This document shows, in pieces, positions 31,845 to 40,564 of a stretch of DNA of 64,000 nt. Source of the DNA: Thermoanaerobaculia bacterium (GTDB taxonomy: Bacteria; Acidobacteriota; Thermoanaerobaculia; Multivoradales; Multivoraceae); NCBI GenBank assembly GCA_022826745.1, contig JAJDUI010000006.1:246200-310199 (forward strand), given 5' to 3'. Position numbers and translations under genes: made by a program. Numbering within the stretch: the stretch's first letter is position 1; each line of letters starts with the position of its first letter. The notes under the pieces were generated by a model. That model was not told the DNA's origin. It searched no databases and saw only the letters and a list, made by a program, of their open reading frames with translations.

Positions 31845-33368
31845 TCATGGGTTGCGGCGGTCCAGCGGCCGGTACTGAATCGCTTCCGCAACGTGGGTGA
31901 CGTCGATCCGCAGGGAGGAGTCCAGATCGGCAATCGTGCGAGCCACCTTGAGTGCTCTGGCCAGTGCCCTGGCCGACATGGCCAGGCGCTCGAAGGCCGC
32001 GTCGAGCAGGCTCTGGGCTGCCTCGGTGGGTTGGCAGTGCTCTTCCAGATCCCGGCGCGACATCGCGCTGTTCAGGGGCTCCGGATGGCCGGCGGGGAAA
32101 CGGCAGGCCTGGGTGCGCCGGGCCGCCGCCACCCTCTCCGCGATATCGGCGGAGCTCTCGCAGGCCGGTCCCTTCAGGTCCTCCAGGCTGGGAACCGGCA
32201 TCTCGACGTGGAGATCGATCCGGTCGAGCAGGGGACCGGAAAGCTGGCGGCGATAGCGGTCGATGTCTCCCGCCGCGCAGACGCACTCCGCCCGCGGATC
32301 ACCGAGGTGGCCGCAGCGGCAGGGGTTGCAGGCGGCGACCAGGGTAAAGCTGGCGGGGAAGGTGAGCCGGGCTTTCGCACGGACGACCGTGACGACGCCG
32401 TCCTCGAGCGGCTGGCGAAGCGCCTCGAGCGCATCCCGCCGGAACTCGGGCAGTTCGTCCAGGAACAGCACGCCAGCGTGCGCCAGGCTGATCTCCCCGG
32501 GTCGGGGAACCGATCCGCCCCCGATCAGGCCCGATGAGGAAACACCCGCGTGCGGGCTGCGGAAGGGGCGGGTCCAGACCAGTCCACCGGCGCCGTGCGC
32601 GAGGCCGGACAGGGAGTGAATCTTCGTCACCGTGATCGCCTCCACGCCGGTGAGCGGCGGCAGGATGCCGGGCAGGCGTCGGGCAAGCATCGTCTTGCCG
32701 GTTCCCGGCGGCCCGACGAAGAGGACGTTGTGCCCGCCGGCCGCGGCGATCTCCAGGGCCCGCTTGGCCGTTTCCTGGCCGCGGACGTCCGAGAAGTCGG
32801 GCTCCGTGCCGTCCGTGCTCCTCTGTGGCGGCATGGCTGTCGCCGGCGTGAGCACCCGGTCGCCCGTCAGGTGTTCGATCGCCTCACGGAGGTGGCCGAC
32901 GGGGATCACCTTCGTTCCGCCGATGGAGGCGGCCTGCCGGCTGTTCGCCGCCGGCAGAAGGACTTCACGGATGCCGAGTCTTCCCGCCAGCTCCGTGATG
33001 GACAGGGCGCCTCGAACGGGGCGCACTTCGCCGTCGAGGCCCAGTTCGCCGCAGGCCATCCGGCCCTCAAGAGACTCGGCAGTGAGTTCGCGATTGGCAG
33101 TCAGCAGCCCGAGAGCGATCGGCAGGTCGAGCTGGTTGCCCTCCTTGCGCAGATCCGCGGGCGCCAGGTTGATGACGACGTTGCGGCTCTGGAGGTCGTA
33201 GCCGCTGCTCCGGATCGCCGCCCGTACGCGGTCACGGCTCTCCCGTACCGCGGTGTCGGGCAAGCCGATCAACTGCATCGCCGGCAAGCCGAAGTAGGCC
33301 GCGACCTCCACCTGGACCTCCCGCGCTTCGACGCCCCAGGGCGTCGCGGAGTTCATGTACGCGATCAC
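31845..33368 (-). CDS. YifB/ComM family Mg-chelatase-like AAA+ ATPase
   Basis: The 507-residue protein has the ChlI-like N-terminal domain (LIGLPDTAVRESRDRVRAAI, NLAPADLRKEGNQLDLPIAL). The AAA+ core has Walker A GPPGTGKTMLARRLPG and Walker B GVLFLDELPEF, and the C-terminal Mg-chelatase part follows. ComM promotes branch migration during natural transformation; other members are less well known. The N-terminus aligns with the family best from the GTG at 33368 (then IAYMNSATPWGVE); the ATG at 33356 is the alternative. A Cys-rich insert (CNPCRCGHLGDPRAECVC) is normal for the family. Confidence 0.92.
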   Translation of the reverse strand: MIAYMNSATPWGVEAREVQVEVAAYFGLPAMQLIGLPDTAVRESRDRVRAAIRSSGYDLQSRNVVINLAPADLRKEGNQLDLPIALGLLTANRELTAESLEGRMACGELGLDGEVRPVRGALSITELAGRLGIREVLLPAANSRQAASIGGTKVIPVGHLREAIEHLTGDRVLTPATAMPPQRSTDGTEPDFSDVRGQETAKRALEIAAAGGHNVLFVGPPGTGKTMLARRLPGILPPLTGVEAITVTKIHSLSGLAHGAGGLVWTRPFRSPHAGVSSSGLIGGGSVPRPGEISLAHAGVLFLDELPEFRRDALEALRQPLEDGVVTVVRAKARLTFPASFTLVAACNPCRCGHLGDPRAECVCAAGDIDRYRRQLSGPLLDRIDLHVEMPVPSLEDLKGPACESSADIAERVAAARRTQACRFPAGHPEPLNSAMSRRDLEEHCQPTEAAQSLLDAAFERLAMSARALARALKVARTIADLDSSLRIDVTHVAEAIQYRPLDRRNP

Positions 33369-33421
33369 ATGGACTAAGACGCAAGGCAGCTCCAGAAACC
33401 TGTTCGACCACCCAAACGAAA

Positions 33422-33452
33422 TGAGAGCGCAGGCGAACGACCTGCGCTCTCA
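33422..33452 (-). terminator. Perfect 12-bp hairpin downstream of the mini-gene
   Basis: TGAGAGCGCAGG (33422-33433) and its exact complement (33441-33452) enclose a 7-nt loop. Read on the minus strand, the stem is followed by ATTTCGTTT, a weak T-rich tail, so it can serve as an intrinsic terminator for a minus-strand transcript. It lies 54 bases before the yifB start. It is the strongest hairpin in the window. Confidence 0.6.
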
Positions 33453-33602
33453 GAGTGTCCCGGGCTCGGGATGGATGCGTTTTCGCGGTAGGCGATCTAT
33501 GCCCGGTGGGCCCCGACTCGGTCTGGCTTGCCTCGGTGCTGTCCGTTCGGACGGCTCGGGCGGTTCAGGCGACGGTCGAGCGGCCGGAAGTCATGGGTCC
33601 AT

Positions 33603-33692
33603 TCAAGCCCTGGACTCGGCGGCCCCCGGCTTGGCTCCCGCGCCGGTCAGCGTCGGGGCAACCGGGGGCTGAAGATGGCCCGGTGGTGTCAT
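33603..33692 (-). CDS. 29-residue mini-protein with complete expression signals, unknown function
   Basis: The ORF encodes MTPPGHLQPPVAPTLTGAGA and then KPGAAESRA. I do not recognise it. Support comes from its signals: AAGGAGGT just before the ATG (33696-33703), a TTGACA/TACGGT promoter with 17-bp spacing at 33723-33751, and a perfect hairpin 150 bases after the stop. It has two Pro-Pro motifs (PPG at 3-5, PPV at 9-11), which slow ribosomes and depend on EF-P. It may be a leader peptide, a small-protein gene, or the ORF part of a structured RNA of about 300 bases. yifB lies downstream on the same strand. Confidence 0.5.
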   Translation of the reverse strand: MTPPGHLQPPVAPTLTGAGAKPGAAESRA

Positions 33693-33722
33693 GGAACCTC
33701 CTTCCGTCTCATCGGTGAAACC

Positions 33723-33751
33723 ACCGTAGGGGGGCGGCCGGAAGTTGTCAA
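33723..33751 (-). promoter_or_regulatory. Sigma70-type promoter of the mini-gene
   Basis: On the minus strand a perfect TTGACA (33751-33746) is followed after exactly 17 bases by TACGGT (33728-33723). The predicted start site near 33716 gives a leader of about 24 bases with the strong Shine-Dalgarno in it. Confidence 0.55.
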
Positions 33752-33755
33752 GCAA

Positions 33756-33767
33756 CCGACCGGTCGG
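33756..33767. promoter_or_regulatory. Palindromic operator candidate beside the mini-gene -35 box
   Basis: CCGACCGGTCGG is a perfect 12-bp palindrome that ends four bases from the TTGACA of the mini-gene promoter. Palindromes of this form are common operators of TetR-family repressors. No TetR-family gene is in the window. Confidence 0.4.
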
Positions 33768-33857
33768 ATGGTGCCGGCATAGTCCGTGCCGTAGACTGCC
33801 GGCGATCGGACGGAGCGTGGTCGGGAGGTGGTTGCGGCGGTCGAGCGCGGGCTCAGA

Positions 33858-35249
33858 ATGCGAGGCCTCAGGTGGTTTCTGCGGCTGCTGGCGAGGCTGT
33901 TCTTTCGCAGTGTCGAAGTGGTCGGCAGCGAGAACGTGCCGCGGGACGGAGGCGGTCTGCTCGTTGCCTGGCATCCGAACGGGCTGGCAGACGGCATCCT
34001 GCTTCTGGGCTTCTGTCCTCGCCCGGTCACGTTCGGCGCGCGCCACGGCCTGTTTCGACTTCCGATCGTCGGCTGGTTGTTGCGGGGCGCCGGCGCGGTG
34101 CCGTTGTATCGGCGCCGGGATCGGGGCGAGCCGGGCGCCCGCATGAGCGACGAGGAGCGGCGGGCGGCCAACCATCGGAGCCTCGGCGCCCTGGCTTCCG
34201 CCGCGCGGCAGTCCTTCGTCGCCATCTTCCCGGAAGGCGCAACGCACGACGAGCCCCGGTTGCTCGAGCTGCGGGCCGGGGCGGCGCGGTTGTTCCAGCT
34301 CGCCCAGGAGGGCGGCGGCGATCCCCTGCTGGTGCCGGTGGGACTCCACTACGAGCGGAAGCACGCGTTCCGTTCCCGCGCCCTGCTCGCGTTCTACCCG
34401 CCGGTCGAACTGCCGGAAGATATGCGTCCGGATACCTTCGTGGACCGCCTGACCGGGCTGATCCAGCAGCACCTGATCGAGGTCACCCATCCAACCGAGA
34501 GCTGGGAGCTCCACCGGGCAATGGAACAGGTGCGGTCCCTGGTGCGCGCCGAGCAGGCGGCGCGTGAAGGCGTTCCGCGGCTTCGGCGGGCGCCGATGCA
34601 GGAGCGGGATGAGGGCTTCGCGCGGGTTTGGGCGGGGTATCGAAAGCAGCGCGCGATCGACCCCGGCGTCGTGGACCGGCTCGTCGCCCGCGTAACGCGC
34701 TACGGGGAGGCGCTGCGGTTGCTGGGCCTGAGCGACCGGGACCTGGATGGCGCTCCGCTCGGCCGCACGGTCTGGCGCGTGATTCTCCTTGGCGCCGAAG
34801 CGCTGCTCATGCTCCTGCTGCTGCCGACGGTCGTCCTGATCGGCAACCTCGTCAACCTCCCGGCCGCGCTGCTTGTCGCCTTCGGTGCGAGAAAGCTGTC
34901 CGTGACCCGCAAGGAACAGGCGGGCCTGAAGATGTTCCTCGGACTGATCATCCTGCCGATGGCCTGGATGGCGGCCAGCCTGGCCGTGGGCCTGGCCTGG
35001 ACCGAGCCTCTGCCCGGCTTCGACTGGAGGCCCGAGGCTCTGTGGGTACGAGTCGGGGGGATGCTGGCCCTGTGCGTTCTATCCGCCCTGCTGGGCCTCC
35101 GCTACCACCGGTTCATCGCCGAGCTCGGTCACGGTCTGCGAGCTCTCTGGGTCGGCGGTTTTCGCAGGGATACGGTGAAGCGGCTGCGCCGGCAGCGTTC
35201 GGCTCTGTACGACGAGGTGATCGGCCTGGTGGCGGTTCTCGACGTGTAG
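33858..35249 (+). CDS. Acyltransferase (PlsC-like) with C-terminal membrane domain
   Basis: The 463-residue protein (from the ATG at 33858) has an N-terminal 1-acylglycerol-phosphate acyltransferase-like domain. The motif-I equivalent is WHPNGLADGI, which keeps His and Asp with spacing HxxxxxD, one residue longer than HxxxxD. Motif III is FPEGATHDEP. The second half (~300-400) has three hydrophobic segments (LLMLLLLPTVVLIGNLV, FLGLIILPMAWMAASLAVGL, VGGMLALCVLSALLGL). It is a membrane enzyme that probably acylates a phospholipid or related alcohol. A GTG ten codons upstream (33828) is also possible. Confidence 0.82.
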   Translation: MRGLRWFLRLLARLFFRSVEVVGSENVPRDGGGLLVAWHPNGLADGILLLGFCPRPVTFGARHGLFRLPIVGWLLRGAGAVPLYRRRDRGEPGARMSDEERRAANHRSLGALASAARQSFVAIFPEGATHDEPRLLELRAGAARLFQLAQEGGGDPLLVPVGLHYERKHAFRSRALLAFYPPVELPEDMRPDTFVDRLTGLIQQHLIEVTHPTESWELHRAMEQVRSLVRAEQAAREGVPRLRRAPMQERDEGFARVWAGYRKQRAIDPGVVDRLVARVTRYGEALRLLGLSDRDLDGAPLGRTVWRVILLGAEALLMLLLLPTVVLIGNLVNLPAALLVAFGARKLSVTRKEQAGLKMFLGLIILPMAWMAASLAVGLAWTEPLPGFDWRPEALWVRVGGMLALCVLSALLGLRYHRFIAELGHGLRALWVGGFRRDTVKRLRRQRSALYDEVIGLVAVLDV

Positions 35250-35279
35250 TCCCTCCGGTTGTTGTACCCTCCCCGTGCC

Positions 35280-35573
35280 ATGGGGCGGGTCATCGTTGCC
35301 TTCTTGGGACGCATTGCCCGTTCCGGCCCTGCGCGGCCGTTGCGGTTGGCGCTGCGCCGCGTCATCGGCGCGGGCGCCTACGATCGTTTTCGCATCGCGG
35401 TGTGGGCACGGGCGAAGGAGGTCGCGAGGGTGGATCCGCTTCACGCCGACATCGTGCCGTTGATCGAGCAGCTCGAGAGCGCCGGACACCTGAGGGCCGG
35501 CGCCGCGAGGAAGCTGCGATCGGTGGCCAGGGGGATTCGCGCCGAGGTGAGGCGGGAAGCACGGAGCGCCTGA
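35280..35573 (+). CDS. Hypothetical protein, 97 residues
   Basis: I do not recognise the family. The frame has G or C in nearly all third codon positions like its neighbours and fills the gap between two real genes. Its stop is six bases before the next ATG. The product is basic (many Arg) and helical, with a hydrophobic start (MGRVIVAFLGRIARSG) and a central VPLIEQLESAGHL stretch. It is probably cytoplasmic. Start ATG at 35280; the frame opens at a TTG 21 bases earlier. Confidence 0.6.
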   Translation: MGRVIVAFLGRIARSGPARPLRLALRRVIGAGAYDRFRIAVWARAKEVARVDPLHADIVPLIEQLESAGHLRAGAARKLRSVARGIRAEVRREARSA

Positions 35574-35579
35574 GGTCGC

Positions 35580-36707
35580 ATGCGCGTCGGTTTCGACGTG
35601 AGCAAGCTGTTCGGGCCCCGGGACGGCGTAGCCAGGTACTCAGCCAGCCTGCTGGAGGCGCTGGCGGAGCTGTCGGAGGAGCGGGGCGGCAGGCCGGACC
35701 TCGTTCTGTATGCGCTCGACGCGGAAGTCGACGCAGGCGACTGGAATCGGCTCCTGGAGGGACTGCCGGGAAACGTCCGGCGTGGACCGGGCCGCTGGCC
35801 GCGGCGCCGGGATCTCGATCTGTTCCACATCCCGACCTTCGCCGACCCCGCCTGCTTCGAGGGACCGGTCGTGTTCACGATCCACGATCTGACCTTTCTC
35901 ACCCATCCGCGGTTTCACGTACCGGCGAATCGGAACCAGTGCCTGCTGGCGACGCTGCGAGCGGTCTCGCAGGGCGCCACGATCCTCGCCGTTTCGGAGG
36001 CCACGGCCGAGGAGGTACGGAAGTGGTTCGTGTTGCCGGATGACCGGCTGCGGGTGGTCTACGAGGCAGCCTCGGCCGCCTTCGCGGCCTTCGATGGCGC
36101 CGGCCTGGAGGCGGCGAGGCGGCGGTTGGCGGAGCGCTTCGGTCTCGACGGGCCGTTCGTCCTCTCGGTGGGAACGCTGGAACCGCGCAAGAACATCGCC
36201 CGGCTGATCGAGGCCTACGGCGGTCTCGGTGCCGATCTGCGAACCCGGGTTCCGCTGGCGCTGGTCGGCGGCGGGGGCTGGAAGCGGGAGGCCGTGTTCG
36301 CGGGCGACTGGCCCGACTTCGTGCGCCGCCTCGGCGCCGTGTCGGAGGAGGACCTGATCGCTCTCTACAATGCGGCCTCGGTGGTGGCCTATCCGTCGCT
36401 GGTCGAGGGTTTCGGGCTGCCGGTGGTGGAGGCGATGGCTTGCGGGACGCCGGTCCTTACGTCGAACCGGTCGTCGCTGGTCGAGGTGGCGGGAGATGCC
36501 GCCCTGTGCGTCGACCCGTACGACGCGGCGGCGATCCGGCGCGGCCTGGACGCCTTGCTGCGGGAGCCCTCGCGCTGCGAGCGTTACCGGCAGGCCGGTC
36601 TGGAACGCGCGGCCACCTTCTCCTGGCGGCGGGCAGCCGAGGAAGTGATCGGCATCTACGGCGACATGACAGGCGGGGACGGCGCACGGACCGTCGGATC
36701 ACGATGA
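35580..36707 (+). CDS. Glycosyltransferase family 4 (GT-B)
   Basis: This 375-residue GT-B glycosyltransferase has the N-terminal MRVGFDVSKLFGPRDGVARY, mid-domain TIHDLTFLTHPRF, and a C-terminal donor-binding domain. That domain has VGTLEPRKNIARLIEAY and the EX7E-like YPSLVEGFGLPVVEAMACGTPV. It likely transfers a sugar from a nucleotide-sugar in polysaccharide or glycolipid synthesis; the exact sugar is unknown. Its TGA overlaps the ATG of the next glycosyltransferase (ATGA). Confidence 0.9.
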   Translation: MRVGFDVSKLFGPRDGVARYSASLLEALAELSEERGGRPDLVLYALDAEVDAGDWNRLLEGLPGNVRRGPGRWPRRRDLDLFHIPTFADPACFEGPVVFTIHDLTFLTHPRFHVPANRNQCLLATLRAVSQGATILAVSEATAEEVRKWFVLPDDRLRVVYEAASAAFAAFDGAGLEAARRRLAERFGLDGPFVLSVGTLEPRKNIARLIEAYGGLGADLRTRVPLALVGGGGWKREAVFAGDWPDFVRRLGAVSEEDLIALYNAASVVAYPSLVEGFGLPVVEAMACGTPVLTSNRSSLVEVAGDAALCVDPYDAAAIRRGLDALLREPSRCERYRQAGLERAATFSWRRAAEEVIGIYGDMTGGDGARTVGSR

Positions 36708-37945
36708 CGCAAGGGGCTGCGGGGCCGGCGTCGATCGGCGTCGTCGCCTACGAGATGGAGGGCGCGCCGACCGGCGTGGGGAGGTACCTCGAGGAGCTTC
36801 TGACGGCTCTCCGCGGAACGTCCCGAGCACGTGACTGGCGCTTGAGCCTGTTCTTCAAGGGCGATCCCTTCGAGCATCCGCTGTGGACCGGTGAGGAGGC
36901 GGCGGGGTGTACCTGCGAGGCCCTGTTCGATCGCCGCACCGATGCGCACCCGATCGTCTGGGAGCAGATTCGGCTGCCCCGCATCGTTCGGCGCCGGCCC
37001 GTGGACCTTCTTTTCTCGCCCGGTTACAGCCTCCCTCGCGGGGTCTCGGGCCCTTCGCTCGTCACGGTTCACGACCTGTCGTTCGAGGTCCTGCCGCGCG
37101 ACTTCAGTTTCAGGCAGAGGTGGCGGCGGCGCTTCCTCGCACGCCGCGCGGCCCGTTCGGCGACCAGGGTGCTGACCGACACCGGCCGGACCGCCGCCGA
37201 ACTGCAGAGGCGGTATGGCGTACCGAAGGAACGGATCGCGGTCGCGCCCCTGGGCGTATCGCCCCGGTTCGCGCAGGCCGGGCAATCGGTCTCTCGCGGC
37301 ACTCCAGGAGCGAGAGAGAACCTCGCGAGGCTGGGGGTACGGCAGCCCTATCTGCTGATCCTGGGTTCCATCCTGCCCCGGCGGCGACTGGACCTGGTGC
37401 TGGCCTCCCTGACTCGGCTATTGGGGGAGGTGGCGCCGGTCGGGGTGGCGACGGCTGCTGGCGATCTGTCCATCGAAGAGCTCCAGCTCGTCATCGCCGG
37501 TACGAACCAGTTGCCGCGGCCGGCCGACCTGGACCAGATGATTCGCTCGAGCGGCTGCGCCGACCGCGTGATCCGGATCGGTTACGTGGATGACCGGGAT
37601 CTTCCGGAGCTGTACGCGGGTGCTGTCGGCACGATCTATGTGTCGGAGTACGAGGGGTATGGACTACCCCCGCTCGAATCGCTGGCGGCTGGCGTGCCGG
37701 CGCTCGTTTCCGACGCGCCGGCGCTGCTCGAACTCTGGCCGGACTATCCGCTCAGGTGCGACCGGCTGAACGTTGCTGGCGTGACGGACGGCCTGCGCCG
37801 GCTGCTGTTCGAAGGCGACGCGCGGAGCGTCGCGGAGGTTCAGGGCCCCGAGCGCGTTCGGTCGCTGACCTGGGCCCGGGCCGCGGAGACGTTCGCGATC
37901 GAGGTCGAGGCAGCCTGGCGGAGGGCGCGAGGGAGACATCCGTGA
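36704..37945 (+). CDS. Glycosyltransferase family 4 (GT-B)
   Basis: The 413-residue protein is a second GT-B enzyme. It has MEGAPTGVGRYLEELLTAL, LVTVHDLSFEVLPRDF, ILGSILPRRRLDLVLASL and the donor motif YVSEYEGYGLPPLESLAAGVPAL. Start is the ATG at 36704, four bases inside the preceding gene. The stop overlaps the GTG of the next gene (GTGA). Three glycosyltransferases in such overlap form a coupled cluster, most likely for cell-surface glycan. Confidence 0.88.
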   Translation: MTQGAAGPASIGVVAYEMEGAPTGVGRYLEELLTALRGTSRARDWRLSLFFKGDPFEHPLWTGEEAAGCTCEALFDRRTDAHPIVWEQIRLPRIVRRRPVDLLFSPGYSLPRGVSGPSLVTVHDLSFEVLPRDFSFRQRWRRRFLARRAARSATRVLTDTGRTAAELQRRYGVPKERIAVAPLGVSPRFAQAGQSVSRGTPGARENLARLGVRQPYLLILGSILPRRRLDLVLASLTRLLGEVAPVGVATAAGDLSIEELQLVIAGTNQLPRPADLDQMIRSSGCADRVIRIGYVDDRDLPELYAGAVGTIYVSEYEGYGLPPLESLAAGVPALVSDAPALLELWPDYPLRCDRLNVAGVTDGLRRLLFEGDARSVAEVQGPERVRSLTWARAAETFAIEVEAAWRRARGRHP

Positions 37946-38868
37946 GCGGGCCCGACGTCCCGGCGGTCAGCGTTCTGGTCGTCAACCACAATGCGGGCCT
38001 TCATCTTCGCCAGTGCCTGGAGCGTCTGCGTGCGGTGGCCGACGAGTGGCGGACGGGAGGCGCTGGGCTGGAGACCGTGGTCGTGGACAATGCGTCGACC
38101 GACGGTTCTCCGGCGGCGGTTCGGGAACTTGAGGATCAGGACCCGGCGCCGGAGCCGGCGGTGCGGCTGATCGCGTCTGCGCGCAACCTGGGATTCGGCG
38201 CCGCTTGCAACCTGGCCGCCCGGGAGAGCGGGGGTCGCTACCTGCTGCTGCTCAACCCGGACGCCTGGATCGACGCGATGTCGCTGCGCCGATTGGTGGA
38301 AGCCATGGAGTCGGATTCCAGGCTCGGGGTCGCCGCTCCCGGCCTTCGCTACCCGGACGGCTCGCTGCAGTTGGGCTGGGCGCCCCCGGTGGGAGTCGTC
38401 GGGGAGGCGATCCAGAGGTTCCGGAACCGCTTCGAGGGGAGCGTCTGGAACCACGCGTTGTTGCCACGGCTGCTCCGGCCGCTGCTCGGGCAAGGGTGGT
38501 TCTCGGCCGCCTGTCTGCTCGTTCGCCGGAGCGCGTTCGAGGAAGTCGGCGGCTTCGACGAGGGCTTCTTCCTCTACTTCGAGGACGCCGACCTCGGGTT
38601 GCGGCTGGCGCGGAAGGGCTGGCGTCAGCGTCAGGTGGAGGGCGCCCGCGCCTGGCACGCACGTGGCGTCACGACGGGGCGGCCCGGGACGCGGCTCCTG
38701 TCTCCCGAAGTGGAACGCTTCTATCGTGCCTCCCAGTTGCGCTACTACGGCCTCCACCGGCCGCGCCGGGAGCGCTCGTATCTCCGACGGCGGCTGAGTC
38801 GCAAGTTCGGTCGCGTCGCCGACGACGAGCAGAGAGCGGCGCTGCTGCGCCTGCTGGAGGGGGCCTGA
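37942..38868 (+). CDS. Glycosyltransferase family 2 (rhamnosyl-transferase-like)
   Basis: The 308-residue protein is a GT-A enzyme. VSVLVVNHNAGLHLRQCLE and VVVDNASTDGSPAAV bind the nucleotide-sugar. LLLLNPDAWID carries the DXD-like NPDA variant typical of rhamnosyl transferases. GFDEGFFLYFEDADLGLRL carries the acceptor-side ED motif. The start is the GTG at 37942. It ends the three-gene glycosyltransferase run. Confidence 0.88.
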   Translation: MSGPDVPAVSVLVVNHNAGLHLRQCLERLRAVADEWRTGGAGLETVVVDNASTDGSPAAVRELEDQDPAPEPAVRLIASARNLGFGAACNLAARESGGRYLLLLNPDAWIDAMSLRRLVEAMESDSRLGVAAPGLRYPDGSLQLGWAPPVGVVGEAIQRFRNRFEGSVWNHALLPRLLRPLLGQGWFSAACLLVRRSAFEEVGGFDEGFFLYFEDADLGLRLARKGWRQRQVEGARAWHARGVTTGRPGTRLLSPEVERFYRASQLRYYGLHRPRRERSYLRRRLSRKFGRVADDEQRAALLRLLEGA

Positions 38869-38903
38869 CGGCTGCTAGTGTGAGGGTTGCGGAGGAACTG
38901 CCG

Positions 38904-39683
38904 ATGCCTGTTCGTCGTTACGGATTGACTCTCGTTCTTCTCTGGATTCCGGCCGCCGTTCCGGTGTTGAGCCAGGAGGCCGGATGGCACCGGGAGGTTC
39001 CGTCGGCCGGCGACTTGCGCCTGCTGAACGTCGAGGTCCGCGCCGAAGCTCTCGAAGGCCGCTCCGCGCTGCGCGTTGCCGGCGACCCGGAGGTGCTCGG
39101 GGCGGTTGCCGCGGAACGCCGGGAGGTCATGGCGGAACTGCGCGCCCGCGGCGAAAGACCGGGCCCGGCCGCCTTCGAGGAGTCGCGGAGAGACTTCCTC
39201 GCGATCGTCGAGGGCGCGGAGTTCAGTGATGGCACGATCGAGGTCGAGCTGGCCGGCCAGCCGGCGCCGGGCGCCCAGGGCGGCGCGCGCGGCTTCGTCG
39301 GCGTCGCGTTCCGGGTCCAGGAGGACGACGAGACCTACGACTGCTTCTACCTGCGGCCGACCAACGGCCGGGCGGAGGACCAGCTCCGCCGGAACCACAG
39401 CGCGCAGTACATCTCCCACCCGCACTGGACCTGGTTCCGGTTGCGGGAGGAGACGCCGGGGCAGTACGAGACCTACGTGGACATCGGTCCGGCGGAGTGG
39501 ATCGCCGTGAAGATCGAGGTGGAGGGCGAGAAAGCCAGGCTGTACGTGAACGGAGCGGCCCGGCCGACCCTGATCGTCAACGATCTGAAGTCCGGAGCGG
39601 ACGGACGGGGCAGGGTGGCTCTGTGGATGGAAGGTTCCACCGTCGCCCACTTCCGCAATCTGCGGATCTCGCCGGCGGAGTAG
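38904..39683 (+). CDS. Secreted DUF1080/LamG-like protein
   Basis: The 259-residue protein has an N-terminal signal peptide ([18 protein letters not shown]). The rest is a concanavalin-like beta-sandwich, as in 3-keto-disaccharide hydrolase (DUF1080)-type proteins. Family-like features are [41 protein letters not shown] and [21 protein letters not shown] cannot assign a catalytic residue. Start ATG at 38904 with GGAGGA eight bases upstream. Confidence 0.7.
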   Translation: MPVRRYGLTLVLLWIPAAVPVLSQEAGWHREVPSAGDLRLLNVEVRAEALEGRSALRVAGDPEVLGAVAAERREVMAELRARGERPGPAAFEESRRDFLAIVEGAEFSDGTIEVELAGQPAPGAQGGARGFVGVAFRVQEDDETYDCFYLRPTNGRAEDQLRRNHSAQYISHPHWTWFRLREETPGQYETYVDIGPAEWIAVKIEVEGEKARLYVNGAARPTLIVNDLKSGADGRGRVALWMEGSTVAHFRNLRISPAE

Positions 39684-39745
39684 AGAGTCGGTGGAGCGTT
39701 CGGACGATCTCCGGTTCCCGCGGACCGGAACCTGAGGCGACCGCG

Positions 39746-40540
39746 ATGCGCCAGTACCTCGATCTGCTGAGGGAAGTGCTCGACGACGGCATGGTCCGCG
39801 ACGACCGCACCGGCACCGGGACGCGCAGCGTGTTTGGCAGGCAGTTGCGCTACGACCTCGCGGACGGCTTTCCGGTGCTGACGACGAAGCGCCTGCACCT
39901 GCGATCGATCATCGTCGAACTGCTGTGGTTCCTTCGCGGCGACACGAACGTCGCTTTCCTGCACCGGCACGGCGTCTCGATCTGGGACGAATGGGCGGAC
40001 GAGCAGGGCGACCTCGGTCCCGTCTACGGTTCGCAGTGGCGATCCTGGCCCACGCCGGACGGCGGGTCGATCGACCAGATCGCCGCGGTGATCGAGCGCA
40101 TCCGGACCGAGCCACATTCGCGGCGGCTGATCGTCAGCGCCTGGAACGTCGCCGAGGTCGACTCGATGGCTCTGCCGCCCTGCCACACCCTGTTCCAGTT
40201 CTACGTTGCGAGCGGGCGCCTGTCCTGTCAGCTCTACCAGCGCAGCGGCGACCTCTTCCTGGGAGTGCCCTTCAACATCGCTTCCTACTCGCTGCTCCTG
40301 ATGATGGTTGCCCAGGCCTGCGGACTGGAGGCCGGGGAGTTCGTTCACACCTTCGGTGACGCCCACCTGTACAGCAACCACATGGACCAGGCGCGCGAGC
40401 AACTGACCCGGGAGCCGCGACCGCTGCCGCGGATGCGCCTCAACCGGGACGTCGGCTCCGTGTTCGACTTCACGCTCGACGACTTCGAGCTCGTGGGCTA
40501 CGAGCCGCATCCGCCGATCCGGGCTCCGATCGCCGTCTGA
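39746..40540 (+). CDS. thyA: Thymidylate synthase (ThyA)
   Basis: The 264-residue protein equals the usual length of the E. coli enzyme. It makes dTMP from dUMP with methylene-tetrahydrofolate. The catalytic Cys is in [11 protein letters not shown], and [27 protein letters not shown] and [12 protein letters not shown] are intact. Start ATG at 39746. dihydrofolate reductase follows after 24 bases, the usual pairing that recycles the folate product. Confidence 0.97.
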   Translation: MRQYLDLLREVLDDGMVRDDRTGTGTRSVFGRQLRYDLADGFPVLTTKRLHLRSIIVELLWFLRGDTNVAFLHRHGVSIWDEWADEQGDLGPVYGSQWRSWPTPDGGSIDQIAAVIERIRTEPHSRRLIVSAWNVAEVDSMALPPCHTLFQFYVASGRLSCQLYQRSGDLFLGVPFNIASYSLLLMMVAQACGLEAGEFVHTFGDAHLYSNHMDQAREQLTREPRPLPRMRLNRDVGSVFDFTLDDFELVGYEPHPPIRAPIAV

Positions 40541-40564
40541 GACCGGTGGGAGGGATGTAGCGGG

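Larger units (their letters stand above)
33369..33857. other. Gene-poor divergent region
   Basis: This 489-base gap lies between yifB (minus) and the acyltransferase (plus). It holds the 29-residue mini-gene, its promoter and hairpin, and a palindrome. Between the mini-gene stop and the hairpin (33453-33602) I see no gene; small inverted repeats such as GTCC-GAAC-GGAC occur there. I found no match to tmRNA, RNase P RNA, SRP RNA or a tRNA by eye. Confidence 0.6.

Noticed and set aside
32107..32127. CTGGGTGCGCCGGG inside yifB as another hairpin element
   Set aside because: It lies in conserved coding sequence and does not have the head-plus-7-bp-stem layout.
33410..33716. Known structured RNA (tmRNA, RNase P, SRP, 6S) at the mini-gene
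   Set aside because: None of the conserved core motifs of these RNAs could be seen by eye; a covariance search would decide.
33455..33718. 87-codon plus-strand frame in the gene-poor region
   Set aside because: No ribosome site, no family, and it lies opposite the better supported mini-gene.
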